NCBI GenBank assembly: GCA_002385475.1
Contig: DGDO01000095.1
Coordinates: 1 to 6,658 of the forward strand
Length of the DNA: 6,658 nt
Reading direction: 5' to 3'
Source of the DNA: Candidatus Sordicultor fermentans
GTDB taxonomy: Bacteria; Atribacterota; Atribacteria; Atribacterales; Caldatribacteriaceae
Part shown: positions 6,415 to 6,658 of the stretch, one piece after another
Numbering within the stretch: the first letter of the stretch is position 1
Layout of the letters: each line of letters begins with the position of its first letter
Program-made: the position numbers and the translations under genes
The notes under the pieces: generated by a model
Database searches by the model: none
What the model saw: only the letters and a program-made list of their open reading frames with translations
What the model was told of the DNA's origin: nothing

Positions 6415-6423
6415 ATTATAGCA
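6415..6423 (-). promoter_or_regulatory. Extended -10 promoter of the kinase operon
   Basis: TGCTATAAT on the minus strand is a perfect extended -10 element. It would start transcription near 6408, about 32 nt before the kinase start codon. No -35 hexamer is recognisable at 16-18 nt spacing (the sequence there is CCCTCT), consistent with an extended -10 or activator-dependent promoter. Confidence 0.6.
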
Positions 6424-6433
6424 GAAAAAGAAC

Positions 6434-6457
6434 TATGAGAGGGTAAACCCCTTCATA
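6434..6457. promoter_or_regulatory. Imperfect 24-bp dyad over the -35 region of the kinase promoter
   Basis: Arms TATGAGAGGGTA and AACCCCTTCATA (plus strand): 9 of 12 opposed positions are Watson-Crick pairs plus one G-T, with a 2-nt non-paired centre. It spans roughly -26 to -49 from the predicted transcription start, where an activator or autoregulating response regulator could bind. Identity of the binder is inference. Confidence 0.4.
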
Positions 6458-6466
6458 ACCCCGACT

Positions 6467-6489
6467 ATAGGGGGAAAAAGACCCCCTAT
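6467..6489. repeat. ATAGGGGG/CCCCCTAT hairpin repeat
   Basis: A perfect 8-bp inverted repeat with a 7-nt A-rich spacer, followed by ACCCCCT (6491-6497). It is the second copy of the intergenic element at 3353-3371 (14 identical bases at 6464-6477, then the shared CCTAT, variable base, ACCCCCT). Here it lies about 45 nt upstream of the kinase -10 box. Confidence 0.6.
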
Positions 6490-6525
6490 GACCCCCTGGA
6501 AAGACAAAACAAAGAGAGCAAATAC

Positions 6526-6550
6526 AACACGGAGAAAAGACCTCCGTGTT
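6526..6550 (-). terminator. Possible intrinsic terminator of an upstream gene outside the window
   Basis: A perfect 9-bp stem (AACACGGAG with CTCCGTGTT) and 7-nt loop. On the minus strand it is followed by GTATTTGCTCTCTTTGTTTTG, T-rich but interrupted, so termination would be moderate. It could end a minus-strand gene lying beyond the right edge. Confidence 0.45.
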
Positions 6551-6557
6551 TGTCATT

Positions 6558-6574
6558 CCTGAATGTCTATATCA
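6558..6574. repeat. CCTGAATG-N4-TATCA element, copy 1
   Basis: CCTGAATG, four variable bases, TATCA. The same spacing recurs at 6621-6637. The right hairpin arm is eroded here (CACC instead of CAGG). The preceding TGTCATT and the following CGTCACCCCGG resemble dispersed repeats I associate with intergenic DNA of many environmental genomes; that association is from memory only. Confidence 0.5.
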
Positions 6575-6618
6575 CCTTTTTTCGTCACCCCGGCGACTTT
6601 CGAGCCGTTTTTAGCCTG

Positions 6619-6641
6619 CCCCTGAATGCCCCTATCAGGGG
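6619..6641. repeat. CCTGAATG-N4-TATCA element, copy 2, hairpin intact
   Basis: CCCCTGA and TCAGGGG form a perfect 7-bp inverted repeat around the 9-nt spacer ATGCCCCTA, followed by TCCAG. It contains the same CCTGAATG-N4-TATCA core as 6558-6574. No coding frame of note covers 6551-6658 on either strand. Confidence 0.5.
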
Positions 6642-6658
6642 TCCAGAAGTATTTAAAA

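Overview
The window reads as a chromosomal segment from an anaerobic-type bacterium with moderate to low GC, A/T-rich intergenic DNA, consensus TATAAT boxes, strong GGAGG-type ribosome sites and frequent GTG/TTG starts. The proteins resemble those of Firmicutes, Thermotogota and Atribacterota-like lineages. I cannot place the organism more precisely; the repeat-rich, G-run-rich intergenic DNA makes me think of a deep-branching anaerobe known mainly from metagenomes, but that is only an impression. Every recognisable gene is on the minus strand, so the text below runs from high to low coordinates.

Sensory block (6376 to 3666). A soluble histidine kinase (two GAF-like domains, HisKA_3 dimerisation domain, HATPase_c) is followed after 16 nt by a NarL/FixJ-type DNA-binding response regulator. 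After a further 130 nt comes a stand-alone receiver protein with no output domain. The simplest reading is one cytoplasmic kinase with two possible phosphoryl acceptors: a transcription factor and a CheY/Spo0F-like sink, relay or protein-interaction partner. The kinase has a good extended -10 promoter without a recognisable -35; an imperfect 24-bp dyad sits where the -35 should be.

Intergenic region 3290-3665. This is 376 nt without a convincing gene but full of structure: a 10-bp hairpin whose loop displays a Shine-Dalgarno-like sequence, two intrinsic terminators with related loops, and two copies of a 24-nt direct repeat next to GC-rich inverted sequences. A further ATAGG...CCTAT hairpin and two TATAAT boxes lie just before the transporter genes.

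Transporter block (3289 to 1). A tandem-NBD ATPase and two permeases form a tightly coupled operon (0-nt gap, then an 11-nt overlap). They belong to the BMP/PnrA-type nucleoside or simple-sugar ABC importer family (NupOPQ/BmpABC-like). The second permease runs off the left edge. The expected BMP-family binding lipoprotein is not in the window.

Right edge (6377-6658). This holds the kinase promoter region, G-run hairpins, one terminator-like hairpin and two copies of a CCTGAATG-N4-TATCA element that looks like a dispersed intergenic repeat.

The genes belong to well-known families. The less ordinary content is in the intergenic DNA: related hairpin repeats, and an ATAGG...CCTAT inverted repeat ahead of each of the three apparent transcription starts.
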